Assembly: GCA_028565635.1 (NCBI GenBank)
Contig: JAOXYB010042571.1
Span: 1 to 12,773, forward strand
Direction of reading: 5' to 3'
DNA length: 12,773 bases
DNA from: Phoronis ovalis
Lineage: Eukaryota > Phoronida > Phoronidae
Of this stretch, positions 1 through 10,000 are shown in pieces. Position 1 is the first letter of the stretch, and the number at the start of each line of letters is the position of its first letter. The position numbers and the translations under genes are program-made. The notes beneath the pieces are model-generated. The model saw only the letters and a list, made by a program, of their open reading frames with translations, was not told the DNA's origin and searched no databases.

Positions 1-202
1 GAAAAAAAACGCAAAAAAAAATAATTCAACAAAATCAAAGAAAACAACCAAAAAAATTTTCCCCAAAAACAAAGCCGCGTCCGCGCCTACCCCCCCCCCC
101 CCCCCCCCCTACAGCCCTCAATACTAATAAATCATATTTTATTTTTGAAATAGTGTGGCCTTCTCAGGGTTTATTCATTATAGGAGTATCTTTTATTTGT
201 AG
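1..202. other. Left flank: intron of the plus-strand gene, with A-rich and poly-C sequence
   Basis: No coding sequence is visible. The first 60 bases are strongly A-rich, followed by a short GC-rich patch (74-89) containing TCCGCGCCT, then a 20-base C run. From about 120 the sequence becomes AT-rich and ends in a pyrimidine-rich tract with TTTGTAG at 196-202, which serves as the acceptor for the exon starting at 203. The simplest reading is intron sequence of the aminotransferase-like gene, with its earlier exons off the left edge. The A-rich and GC-rich part may be the end of a dispersed repeat. Confidence 0.55.
90..109. repeat. Poly-C homopolymer tract, 20 bases
   Basis: Twenty consecutive C residues, read as poly-G on the minus strand. 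It is directly preceded by the GC-rich patch TCCGCGCCTA. Tracts of this length are prone to length variation and sequencing error, so the exact count should not be relied on. It sits in presumed intron sequence and touches no recognised coding exon. Confidence 0.95.
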
Positions 203-326
203 GTGCTCTGCAAGTGGAAGTTACCGTAACTGTATTCGTTTATCGATTGCATTCTATGATGAAGACGTTCTAGTCTCTTCCATGAAAAGCATATGTGCCG
301 CTATAAAGGAACATATTGGGGCATAA
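203..326 (+). CDS. Last coding exon of an aminotransferase-like gene (partial, C-terminal 40 residues)
   Basis: A plus-strand exon follows a good acceptor (pyrimidine-rich tract ending TTTGTAG at 202). Its first base completes a codon started in an exon outside the window; 40 codons and a TAA stop at 324-326 follow. Seen: the peptide contains SYRNCIRLSIAFYDED, then a helix-like tail VSSMKSICAAIKEHIGA. Family knowledge: fold-type I (class I/II) PLP-dependent aminotransferases end with a strand carrying a conserved Arg in an N-x-x-R-L-x-[FY/A] context, which binds the substrate alpha-carboxylate, followed by an acidic turn and a final helix that starts new residues of the type 'EGVKRLxxAI'. This exon fits that layout, with Arg at residue 12. 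Inferred: it is the terminal exon of a transaminase, perhaps near the 2-aminoadipate/YER152C-like group. Substrate and gene name cannot be given from 40 residues. It converges on RAPGEF1. Confidence 0.62.
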
Positions 327-527
327 AGTAGCCCCGAGAAAGGCAGTTTTCATACATGCCATACATTTAAACTACCTGTTATAATTGATACTGTTTACTG
401 TGTAATTTTTGGTTGTGTGTGTGCGTGTAGTGTATTATACATCCATTTGCACAAAATGGCAAATTTCAAGCCAGACAATAACAAAACATTTTGCCAAAAA
501 ATTAGCCATGTAGTAATAGAACCAGGC

Positions 528-533
528 AATAAA
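528..533 (+). terminator. Candidate proximal poly(A) signal, plus strand
   Basis: Canonical AATAAA about 200 bases after the TAA stop of the aminotransferase-like exon. It could give a short 3' UTR. In AT-rich DNA this hexamer is common by chance, so it is only a candidate. Confidence 0.3.
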
Positions 534-879
534 AATTTTCACAATTACCGTAAGTACAATAGAATGCTACTTCGAAAATATCTTGCATATGCTCTTCTGC
601 ACTGCATCGTAGTTGTTTTTTTATATTACATAACTATACATTCCTTTCCATGTCAAAATGAATTTTCAAGGACAGTTAATCAATCATGGTATTCCTAAGC
701 ACTTGAAATGTTTTGCAATAATTCTCATGTACTATATATTTGTCATATTTGATACATAAAATACTTTGTAAAATCAATTTAATATCACAAGTCTTAAATA
801 ATGCTGTATAATGATTCTAAGTACCGTACTCTGCACCACGAAATTGTGCTTATTGTCTAACAAATATTAAATTTCAGTA

Positions 880-885
880 AATAAA
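880..885 (+). terminator. Candidate distal poly(A) signal, plus strand
   Basis: Canonical AATAAA, followed within 30 to 45 bases by a T-rich stretch (TCTGCTTCTTTTTATT, 915-930) that could act as the downstream element. It would give a 3' UTR of roughly 570 bases. That downstream element lies inside the presumed RAPGEF1 3' UTR. Confidence 0.4.
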
Positions 886-924
886 CTTGCTACAAAAGGG
901 ATACCCGACACAAGTCTGCTTCTT

Positions 925-930
925 TTTATT
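925..930 (-). terminator. Candidate poly(A) signal of RAPGEF1
   Basis: TTTATT on the plus strand reads AATAAA on the minus strand. It starts only 23 bases after the TAG stop, so using it would give a very short 3' UTR with cleavage near 900-915. Other minus-strand AATAAA hexamers occur at 170-175 and 138-143, which would give much longer UTRs running through the neighbouring gene. Confidence 0.45.
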
Positions 931-953
931 CATAACAAAGGCTAACATCCTCA

Positions 954-1086
954 CTACTCCACCTTCTTCCTACCACCACGAGGTTTGATTGATTCTGATA
1001 TCTGCCACAGTGTTTCTTCACACAGGTAATCATCAAAATCACTGAAGAAACTGACTATCTTTAGATTTTTTTTGAAACGATAATCA
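954..1086 (-). CDS. RAPGEF1: RAPGEF1 window exon 15: end of the catalytic domain and stop
   Basis: The acceptor is TTGTTTTTTCAG just above 1086. The first base completes a Cys codon begun in exon 14; 43 further residues and TAG (954-956) follow. The peptide reads DYRFKKNLKIVSFFSDFDD, then YLCEETLWQISESIKPRGG, and ends KKVE. It matches the family's FFNDFSDHLAEEALWELSLKIKPR block, which packs the last CDC25 helices. The ending right after the PRGGRKK basic tail matches vertebrate C3G to within a few residues, so the protein is complete at this end. This exon is the most diverged part of the catalytic domain. Confidence 0.9.
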
Positions 1087-4000
1087 CTGAAAAAACAATT
1101 ATTTAAGAAATGTAAGATTTTATTAGAGACTCTATTATCTGTGAATTTAGCCCAGTATATGCCAAAATAAAGGTTCTTGTCTTAGAAACAACATATCTCA
1201 ACAGTTATCTTTTTTTTTTTAATGTATAAAGAGAGAAATAAGCAGAATCCAAGATTTTTGACAAGCTTGGCACTATCAATGACCTGCAATATAAAATTTA
1301 CTTAATGGAACAAAATATGACAACAGTTCCTTCAGTAAAAAGGTTTAGCAGTAATGGCAAGCGATTTTACGTATGGAAGAAAATTTCAATATTCGGTTTT
1401 CAAGAAGAATATTTTGGTAACTACCATTTTTTGAACCTTCTCATGCATTCAAGTATGTTGAACTGTTGCCACCGTTTAGCAAAGTTTACATTCCCATCTG
1501 AGAGACAGTCTTGGTTACCAATATGCACAAAGGTGAGATCTTGCAAAATTAAACCTCTGAAAAATATAAATATGCTGTCAAAAGGGAATTATATTAGCAT
1601 TTGTGTCGTAGCTAAATTATCTACAGAACAAACAATTTTAACTTGGCCAGTGGATTGTCATTGTCAATAACAAGAACAATGTGTCAGTTATTTTGCCTTA
1701 TTTGGACTTGTCAGTTGGTGTTAAAAGATAAAACAAGTTGTGAAATGAAAGAAATTGTGGACAAAGTTCAAAATCATGTGAAAACTGTATTGGAGAAGTC
1801 ATGTTAGGTTGGCAATATAAGTAACAGGGTGATATGTACCCAGTGTATATTCAATTTTCCAACATTAGTAAATATGATATTACATACATGTATGGTATAC
1901 AGGGCTGTTCCGTCTCTGCTAGAGCTTGCCTATATGCACGGAACGATGACGAACTATCTATTAATTCACAGAATTCCTTCAACACCTGGAAAAAAGTACT
2001 GTTAATTACTACAAATTACTAGATAGTGCAAGTTTAATAATCAAAATGGTACCTGAATTTTAACCTTCTTTCAACTACGAGTAAATTACTCTTGAATCAA
2101 TGGTAAAATATTTTCATTTACGAAGTTTTATGTTAGAGATTAAATTTTTTTTTTACCTCCAAATTTTGTTTCTGCCACTCCAATCTTCGAATTGGAGCAG
2201 AATCTACGGCTGATAATATTGCCAAATAAGAATTGAAATTGTTAAGTTTTCTCAAATGTTTCATAATTTTGATAAACTTCATTAAGTATCGCTCTCTTTC
2301 TTTTGCATCATCATGCTCCAGAATTCTGGTTCGACACCTGTAATTGCAATAAACATTTAGATTCATGGTAACAAAAAAAAAACAGAAAAAAAACACTTCT
2401 TAGGACAAAATTCAGTCCATTTCCAAGAACAGTATATGAATCATATATTGATCATGTTTTTGTTTATCAAATTCCTGTATTTTATGTGCCAGGAAATTTA
2501 ACTTTGTATCTTCATGAAATGCATTGCTGATTAGAGAGTTCTGTTTTGATCTACACAGCCAGTGGTTCTTTGATAGGCTCACTTTCTGACAAATTTTGAA
2601 TGGAAAACTCAGTGTTTTTAAGTAGTGCGGAAAAATACATTAAATTAATGCAATTAAATGACAAACTAAATCAACTTACCAATAAGACATTTTGTTAAAA
2701 TGCTCTGTGAATTTGGTTAAATTTGGACTCAGCTCTTCCTTTTGTTCTTTAGACCATATCAACACTTCAGGAATCTACAATGTAGCAAAAAATATCATCC
2801 GCTCTCTGTAACATCGGAAATTAAGGGTATGCACAAAGAATTTTGACAAAAACTAATACACAATGAGATGACTAATTAACACTATATTGAAGAAAATGAT
2901 GTATGTAGAGTGTATTTCACTGCAGACCACTATAATGCTCTAAAATACTACACAGAAGCATATAACTACTGCACAAAAGGTATACCCGTCAGAGAGAACT
3001 GAATCATAAAATAAATTAATATATAACTAAGCGCATGAAAGCGAGTACTATCAAGGCTGTCCACATTATCCAGGATCCTTTAACTGAAGTAATTATTAGC
3101 CAGAATGAGGACTCAATGTACATTATTATACATTGTACATAACCGGTTGGCAACAAAATAAACCAAAAAGTGACATAAACACATGAAAGCAAACCTGTGA
3201 AATGTTCAAGCCACAGCTTACCTCAATTTTGTGAAACAATTCTGCATCTAGCAAAGTCATTTGCTCAGCAATATCTAGTGATTTGAAATCTGTTAATGAC
3301 ATGGGTTTAGCAGTTAATGAATGAGACATATGGTAACTAGTGTCAGGAGGAACAGACTTTGATTCACATTTTTCTAAGATTTTCTTTCGTAATATTCTAG
3401 CTAGCATTAATTCTCCATCACATAAGAGTTCAAAGACTTGCATCATTAAAGTCTCTAAGACTTTGTCTTCAACCGTTCCACTGAAAATGAAAGAAAGATT
3501 AATTTTAATCAATTACTGTTAGTAGGTAGCAGAAGAAATAGATAACTGAAAAATTCTAGTCCTTTTGTAAAATTTAAAATTTTTAAATTCTATTAAAATA
3601 GTTCTGACACACTGTTGCAGATTCTGAGATGATGCAAAAGGTAACAAGGAATAAATTTTTGACTTGTATTATAGTTTGTCAATTGATTTAATATTTTTGT
3701 GGCCTATCACAACTAAACCTTTGGTAAAAATATTTCAAAATAATATTACTCACAAAAAGTAACAGGACTACAAACTTAAAAGCCAAACTTTAAAATGAAG
3801 TCAATATTACAGTCACAATGAAACAAGATATTTAAATGGTACCATAATTCATCCACCACTCTGATTAAAAGTGAGAAAGCATTTCTTGATAGTCTTTTCT
3901 TGGCATCTTCATTCATATGAGCAAATTTCTGATGACGATACAACAGTTTCTTTATTAGTTCCTCAGGTTTGATGAAAGTCCTGTATGTAGTTAGGAAAGC

Positions 4001-7000
4001 TTCTTGATACAAGAAATCTGGAAATTATTACAAGAAATATATGCAAGTCAAATACATGTATATAGCATTCAATAAATCAGGTGGTATGGTTTCTTTTAAA
4101 TTGTTACAGTCATCTGTGCCAGGTAATGTTTTGTGGAAGACAGAAAATTCGAATTTGTCCATGATGATTGGGCAAAAAAGTTGCTATACCCTTTTAAGGA
4201 TATCAAATTTGTCTCAAAGTTACAGTCTATAATTTTTTCAGTAAAATTAAACTAGCACCCTTCAAGTGATACGAGAAGAAAGCAAGAGTTTGCATAGATA
4301 AATAGATAGCCTTGAGAAATGTATTATTGTCCCATCAAACATGCTTTGACTGTTAGCTTACCATGTTTGCTAACATGTGTAGCATGTACGACCAAAGCAT
4401 CTACTGCTCCGCCACGGATTTCAGGACCATCTTCTCCCTAACACAAAAGGATAATATTAAAAATAATACAGTTTCAAGCTTAGTTACTAATTCTTTAAAT
4501 CCCTTTATCACAACTGTAAGTTGTTTTTAGTTTATTGTTACTTTAAGAAACTAAGTATTTTGCATTGTTTCCAATTAATAAAGTTCAGAGTTACTTTGTA
4601 ATTTCAAATCTTCCCTTTGTTTTAAGTTTATGTTCTACTGCTATCTAATATGAACAGCTCAGTCAGCACCAAAGGAAAATCTTTAATTGTTAATGTCAGT
4701 ATTGTTGTACCCCCTTTTTCTTGACAAGTTGATCGGAAACATCAATATCATCTAATGTATTAAGTTCACTGAAGTCTGAATCCAAGTCATTTTCTACTGG
4801 GATTGCAGGTGGTTTTTGTCTTTTCTTTTTATCTGCAACTGTAGCCGGTAATGAATGTCTCATAAGAGGTTCTGCTTGGCTAGAATTATAATAACATTGT
4901 CTTTAGCACAAAAGGATTTATAGTATATGTACTATTGTGACTGTTAATGCTTATTGGAGAGGCATATCATATCAGATCTTTGTGGGCACTTTTAAGTTGA
5001 ACTATCTGAACAGGCATGGCTACCAAAGTAGAGTCATTTAAAATGAATATAAACTAGAGTTTATAAACTGCTAAAACCATTTAAAAATTTTTGTGAAATA
5101 ATGGTATTTGAAAATGTATTTGAATTTTTATGGCAGCAGGTGGCAGGCACTGCTTGTTGTTTTCTGATGCAACGGGTAATAAATAGCACATCGCCTTATC
5201 TCACGACTTGGGCATCTATCCCAATAGATGTTTGTATGTCATCACTGAGACTACACACTGTGGTATGATTATCTATTCAGAAATTACAAAAGGAGGTGAC
5301 CTATTCATATCTATTTAGACTGGCTGTTGAGATGGTCTCATTCAAGGTAATTTACTTGACAATCATCAAAGACGAAAAACATTTTTAGTTAAAAAATCCC
5401 ACAACTTAAAAATTCAAATATATTACTTTTTCAAATACCTCTATTTGACATTTAAATTTTTTCAAGTTCATTTTTGCACAAAATGAAAAATTATTAAAGA
5501 AGCCAAAAACGTAGTTTTGAATGACCCTTTAGCTTGTTTGTTGGAATGTACTGGCTTCTACTACTTACTCTTTGGTAGCGTGTACTGATTGTGGGATCAT
5601 CATACTCCGACTTCTTTCTGTTGTATCATCGCTGATCGTGTCTAAGCTTGAGGAAGTTGATTGTGGGGAGTCCTTGATGGCCTAAAAACGATAAATTATT
5701 GGAAATGGACTTCAAATATTAACATCTGCTAAGTAAAAATAATTTGAAGCTTTTTACTTATCAAATCTATAATACAAAACTCAAACATAAATGAATCACA
5801 TCTTAGTGTCATCTTTTTAGTTTGTTCAGACTAACTACACTTCTGTTTACATTTTAGTGACGATATTCATAGTAGGAGCTGCACCTGATGTTTGTGCATA
5901 CCATAAGCAACACCAGCTGTGCTGTTTAAGCGAAAATCCACATTGGTATCTTTCTGTTCAAAGATGTTGCTGTGTGCGAGACTCAGTTCATACATTATTT
6001 TAACAATGTTTAAATTAAAAACTTACCAGCTTCTTTTTCGGAGGCAAAACAGGTGCAACGCCAGAAGAACCAATAAAACCTTCACCAGGGCTGATTGAAA
6101 ACACATCAGAATTATCCGATGACAAGTCAGACATAATGCTTATAGTATGAGAACGAGGGTGAAAGAATTCAAGTTGATGTTGATACCACTGCTCATGGTG
6201 GAAGTTGACAGAATGTATGGAATGCCGAGAAAAATCCGGCAAACTTGGATGAGAATACTGCCCAAACATTCCCATGTAAGCCTCCACTAAAACAGAAACA
6301 AAACAATATCTGAATATTCATGAATTCTTTTTTGCGAATGATACTACATCACTTTTGTATTATAAGAAATGCACAGTGTGAACATTCACAAAACTATCAT
6401 CAATTCATCAATGCACTAAATCTCACACTAATTTAAAGCTTCAAAGGCAGCTGTGCAAAAATTATAATTATGCCATGTAAACTTAATCAACAACAGAAAA
6501 TTATTCTAGGTACAAGGCAATGTAAAAAGTGTGAAATGGCAACAAACTCATTCAACAATAAAACATGTTACGACTATCATAATTGTAGAAGAAGAAGAAG
6601 ACAATGTTTATCAACTTACCATGCCTCTTCTTTGGTGGCAATGGTGGTGGCTTTTGCAGACTATCCATACTAGTTGTTGACATTGATGAAAAGGTTTCCG
6701 AACTAGAAAACGACTCTTGAGACATTTGTGTATTTAATCCTAACTGTTGTACTGTTGCGTTTTGCTTAAATTGCATAGCATGTCCAAAGTTTCCTTGAAA
6801 CTGATTATTATTAGGACCTGTGCCAGAAATATTGCCAAACTGTTTATTGCCCCCCGCAGAGGTAAATTGCATTCCGCTTGGGGAAGAAGTTGTGTTTTGA
6901 TAATTCCCATTTGGCACCTGAAATGATCCACTGCTAGCAAATGGCATATTCGGTCCAGAAACATTTGATAATTGCTGAAATTGTCTACTAGAACTGGCCA

Positions 7001-10000
7001 TTTGCTGATACTGCATATTAGTACTTGAGCCTTGTTTGAATTCCGTTATTTTTGAAAAGGACGATGATTTATGCATTGAGGATGATTCTTGAAAACCTAT
7101 CACTGTTGATTCTCCAGTTGTCCCTAATGTTTTAACCTGCATACTTCTCTGTCCTTTATTAGAAATTTGTATCACTTGCTTCTCTTTCACTTCAGTCACA
7201 TTATCATAATCTGAGCTTAGGCGATCACGCTGCTTTTGAGGTAATGGAGGAGGCCCACCTTCCATGTTTGATGTTAATTGGCTAATTTGTAAAGTCAAGT
7301 CATTAATATCAAAGTTTAAATTATCATAACCAGGAGACAAGTCATATCTAGTTTTTTTTGTTACAGTAATAACAGACGAGTCTCCAGTGTCGGTATTAAC
7401 AGCTGATGTATTACTACTTGAAGGGCTTAAACTTAATAATGAACTATCTAAAGTAGGAAGTGGACTAAACTGGCTAAACATGAGACTATCTCCAACTGGC
7501 TGATTTATAAGTACGCAGCGAGCTTTGTGATGGGGTGACTGGTTGGCACTACTAGGAAGGCTACTCCCAGTACTTGGATCATTTGCTGATCGCCGTTTTT
7601 CAGGTATTGGAGGAGGCTCATCTGAGCTATCACTAACTTGAGAAGTATTTTCAATCCTGAAGTATATAAAAGCATACAGTGGAATAAAGGTCAAGTCATA
7701 AAATCAATTGTTCAAAAATTAACTCTGATTACAAATGCAGAAACAATGCGATTAAATTACATGTCAATAATGGTAATAATGATAAGCTTTTTATTGTCAT
7801 GGCATTTGTCCTCAAGTTACGGAACAATTTCTCTTGATAAAACGAGGCAAATCATAAAATTTGCTAAACATTAAAACACAGTTGCAGGGAGATAACTAAA
7901 TGTTTTGGTTAGCCTGTTGCAGGACATGGACAGTAAAAAGCCATGTCACAAACCATGGTGAACCACATGCATTAGTTACTGCTTTTTAAAAATTTAAAAT
8001 CTCACATTTAAATCAGGTTATTAAAAGCAACAGCAGCTCATCCACTTCTTTTAATACTAATTGCAATTGAAATACGACTTTCCGAGCTTAGCTTAATTTA
8101 TTGACTGTATGAGATGTACAATGAACAGTGCAATAAACCATAGTACCACAGAGTTATATTCCACTGCAATCAAGCAAGTTGTTATATTCATATTTGTCCA
8201 CACAATATTTTTGCACATTTAATTTATTGGAATATATTGGTATCTTATGACCTACCTTCTACTTAAAAGTGGAGACTTCCCATCTGATGGGAGAGGTGGT
8301 TTTGGAGGAGCTTCATCGGTTATCACAGAATTATTATTGTCAAACACATTCTCCGTTGAAAGCCGTTCTACACTATTTAAACTTGTCTGTTGTAAAATTT
8401 CTTTTTCTCTAGGAGTCAGAGGAATGTCTGGCAGAGATGTTCTTTGTTGTGGACTGTTAATAAAAAATATTTTAGGGGATATATTTAAATTCTTTCTCTC
8501 TCCCTATATTCATTCACTAAGCGTGAAATCTGCGAAATACAAAATGTATTGTGATATCAAGGCATGAAAAACAAAAATCACTATTAACTGTAAGTTTTCC
8601 AGCAGTGGCAATTTCCTAACTTTGGAACTCTCCTGTGTTTTAAGTCACATATCACTATACTATACATCCAATTAGAGTTGTGGATCTTTTGAACCTTGAC
8701 TTTTTCAAGAAATTCGGATTCGAAAGGTCGGCATGTCTACTAGTTAGCATAGAATGTCTATCTGTCTCATTAATATAGCAAAATGTAACCTTAAACACAA
8801 AAAGAATTCCTAACTCCAAAGGCAATTTTATAATGAACTCCTGAAAACTAAACCATCTGAAATTAGACCTAAACAGTAAGTAATACCTGTCTTGGCCACT
8901 AGCTGATGCAGTTGACTTCACACTTAATGTCCTAGCAGGTGATCTTGGTAGGGTAAGATAGCCTTTATTCTGCAGTTTGTCCACAGCTAACTTTAAGATT
9001 TCATTCATGCCTTCATCTACTGCACTAATTATTTCATGAGCACCGTTGGGATCTAAAGTTTCAGCTCCCTGAATTAAAATACAATCCGCCCATTTTATGA
9101 GGTTAGCTAGGCTTTGGTATAGCTTGTTGAACGTTGATGTAAGAACTGAGCTGAAATTTTTAAAATGACAGGATAACAGTATTGAAATGTTCCCAGATAA
9201 TAGCTAATTTTTTTTGACAAAAAGTCTACTTAAAGAATAAATATTTTGTTTCACTAATTCTGTTTTGTACTGCATTGTACAAATTATTAGTTTTCATTAG
9301 TTTATCATAAATAGTCATACATCTAACCTTCAAACTCATCAACAAATGATTAAGTACTGATTTTTCACATCTTTTTAGGTATCAAATATTTTACACAATA
9401 ATAAAATTCTACAAGCAGAAGACTGAAATAAAGCATAGAGGGCACAGGCGATTTTTACATTATACACAAACAAACATTAGCTTATGGTGAATATTTCCTG
9501 GTAATTACACAACTTAGCGCGCTATGAAACTGTATGCAGCAAATTAGCCGATATGTATTGATAAAGTCTGGATAATATTTTTGATTTTTTTAATCTTCTC
9601 TTATCACTGGCAATATCTGACATTTTGCAGAGTACTTTCATAGTTCTCAGTTTATGCATTTGCATATTACATTTATAGAATGTTTGACATGCAATCAAAT
9701 GTGACGAAACTAAATCTATTTTTAAAAATTATTTTTCCCTGAAGTGATTGCTATATACATGGTGTTTTTAATGGCATGGTTAATATTTTCAACAGCAATC
9801 TACAAACTCTATTACAAAATAACAGAATTTAACTGATGTGTATTTGATTCAATTTAGAAAACGCTAGCAAGTTTGCATGTGATAAAACTCTGCTGGGAGT
9901 TACAAACTTAACAAACATGTTTAGAAATCAATTCATGTCAGTGAAATGATGATAGAAGTAGATTATAAACTTTTCATGTACAATTAGAATTTCAATGAAA

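Larger units (their letters stand above)
327..953. other. Convergent intergenic / 3' UTR region
   Basis: This lies between the stop codons of the plus-strand aminotransferase-like gene (326) and minus-strand RAPGEF1 (954). It is AT-rich and shows no spliced coding match on either strand. A 93-codon plus-strand open frame at 417-698 starts at GTG and has no family resemblance. The region should hold both 3' UTRs: plus-strand AATAAA signals occur at 528-533 and 880-885, and a minus-strand AATAAA at 925-930. Confidence 0.7.

Noticed and set aside
417-698. 93-codon plus-strand open frame with a hydrophobic stretch
   Set aside because: It starts at GTG, follows the stop of the aminotransferase-like exon, lies in presumed 3' UTR, and shows no family resemblance or splice context.
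1305-1670. 121-codon plus-strand open frame
   Set aside because: It is antisense to RAPGEF1 exon 14, whose minus-strand translation is clearly the conserved RasGEF block.
1834-2022. 62-codon plus-strand open frame
   Set aside because: It is the shadow of RAPGEF1 exon 13 on the opposite strand.
5205-5260. Short minus-strand open stretch (SLSDDIQTSIGIDAQVV) as a possible exon
   Set aside because: An acceptor-like TGTGTAG precedes it, but no plausible GT donor in the right phase follows before the stop, and exons 6 and 7 already join correctly.
6587-6602. Short GAA repeat as a microsatellite or coding Lys/Glu run
   Set aside because: Only five units, in an intron 17 bases after the exon 4 donor; too short to be notable.
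6740-6964. 74-codon minus-strand open frame
   Set aside because: It is another reading frame inside RAPGEF1 exon 4, which is open throughout in the conserved frame.
8247-8567. 106-codon plus-strand open frame, Gly/Ser-rich
   Set aside because: It is antisense to RAPGEF1 exon 3; the Gly runs are the complement of Pro codons.
9145-9150. Alternative acceptor five bases into exon 2 (CAGCTCAG)
   Set aside because: Its use would shift the frame relative to exon 1 and break the conserved YQSLANLI segment.
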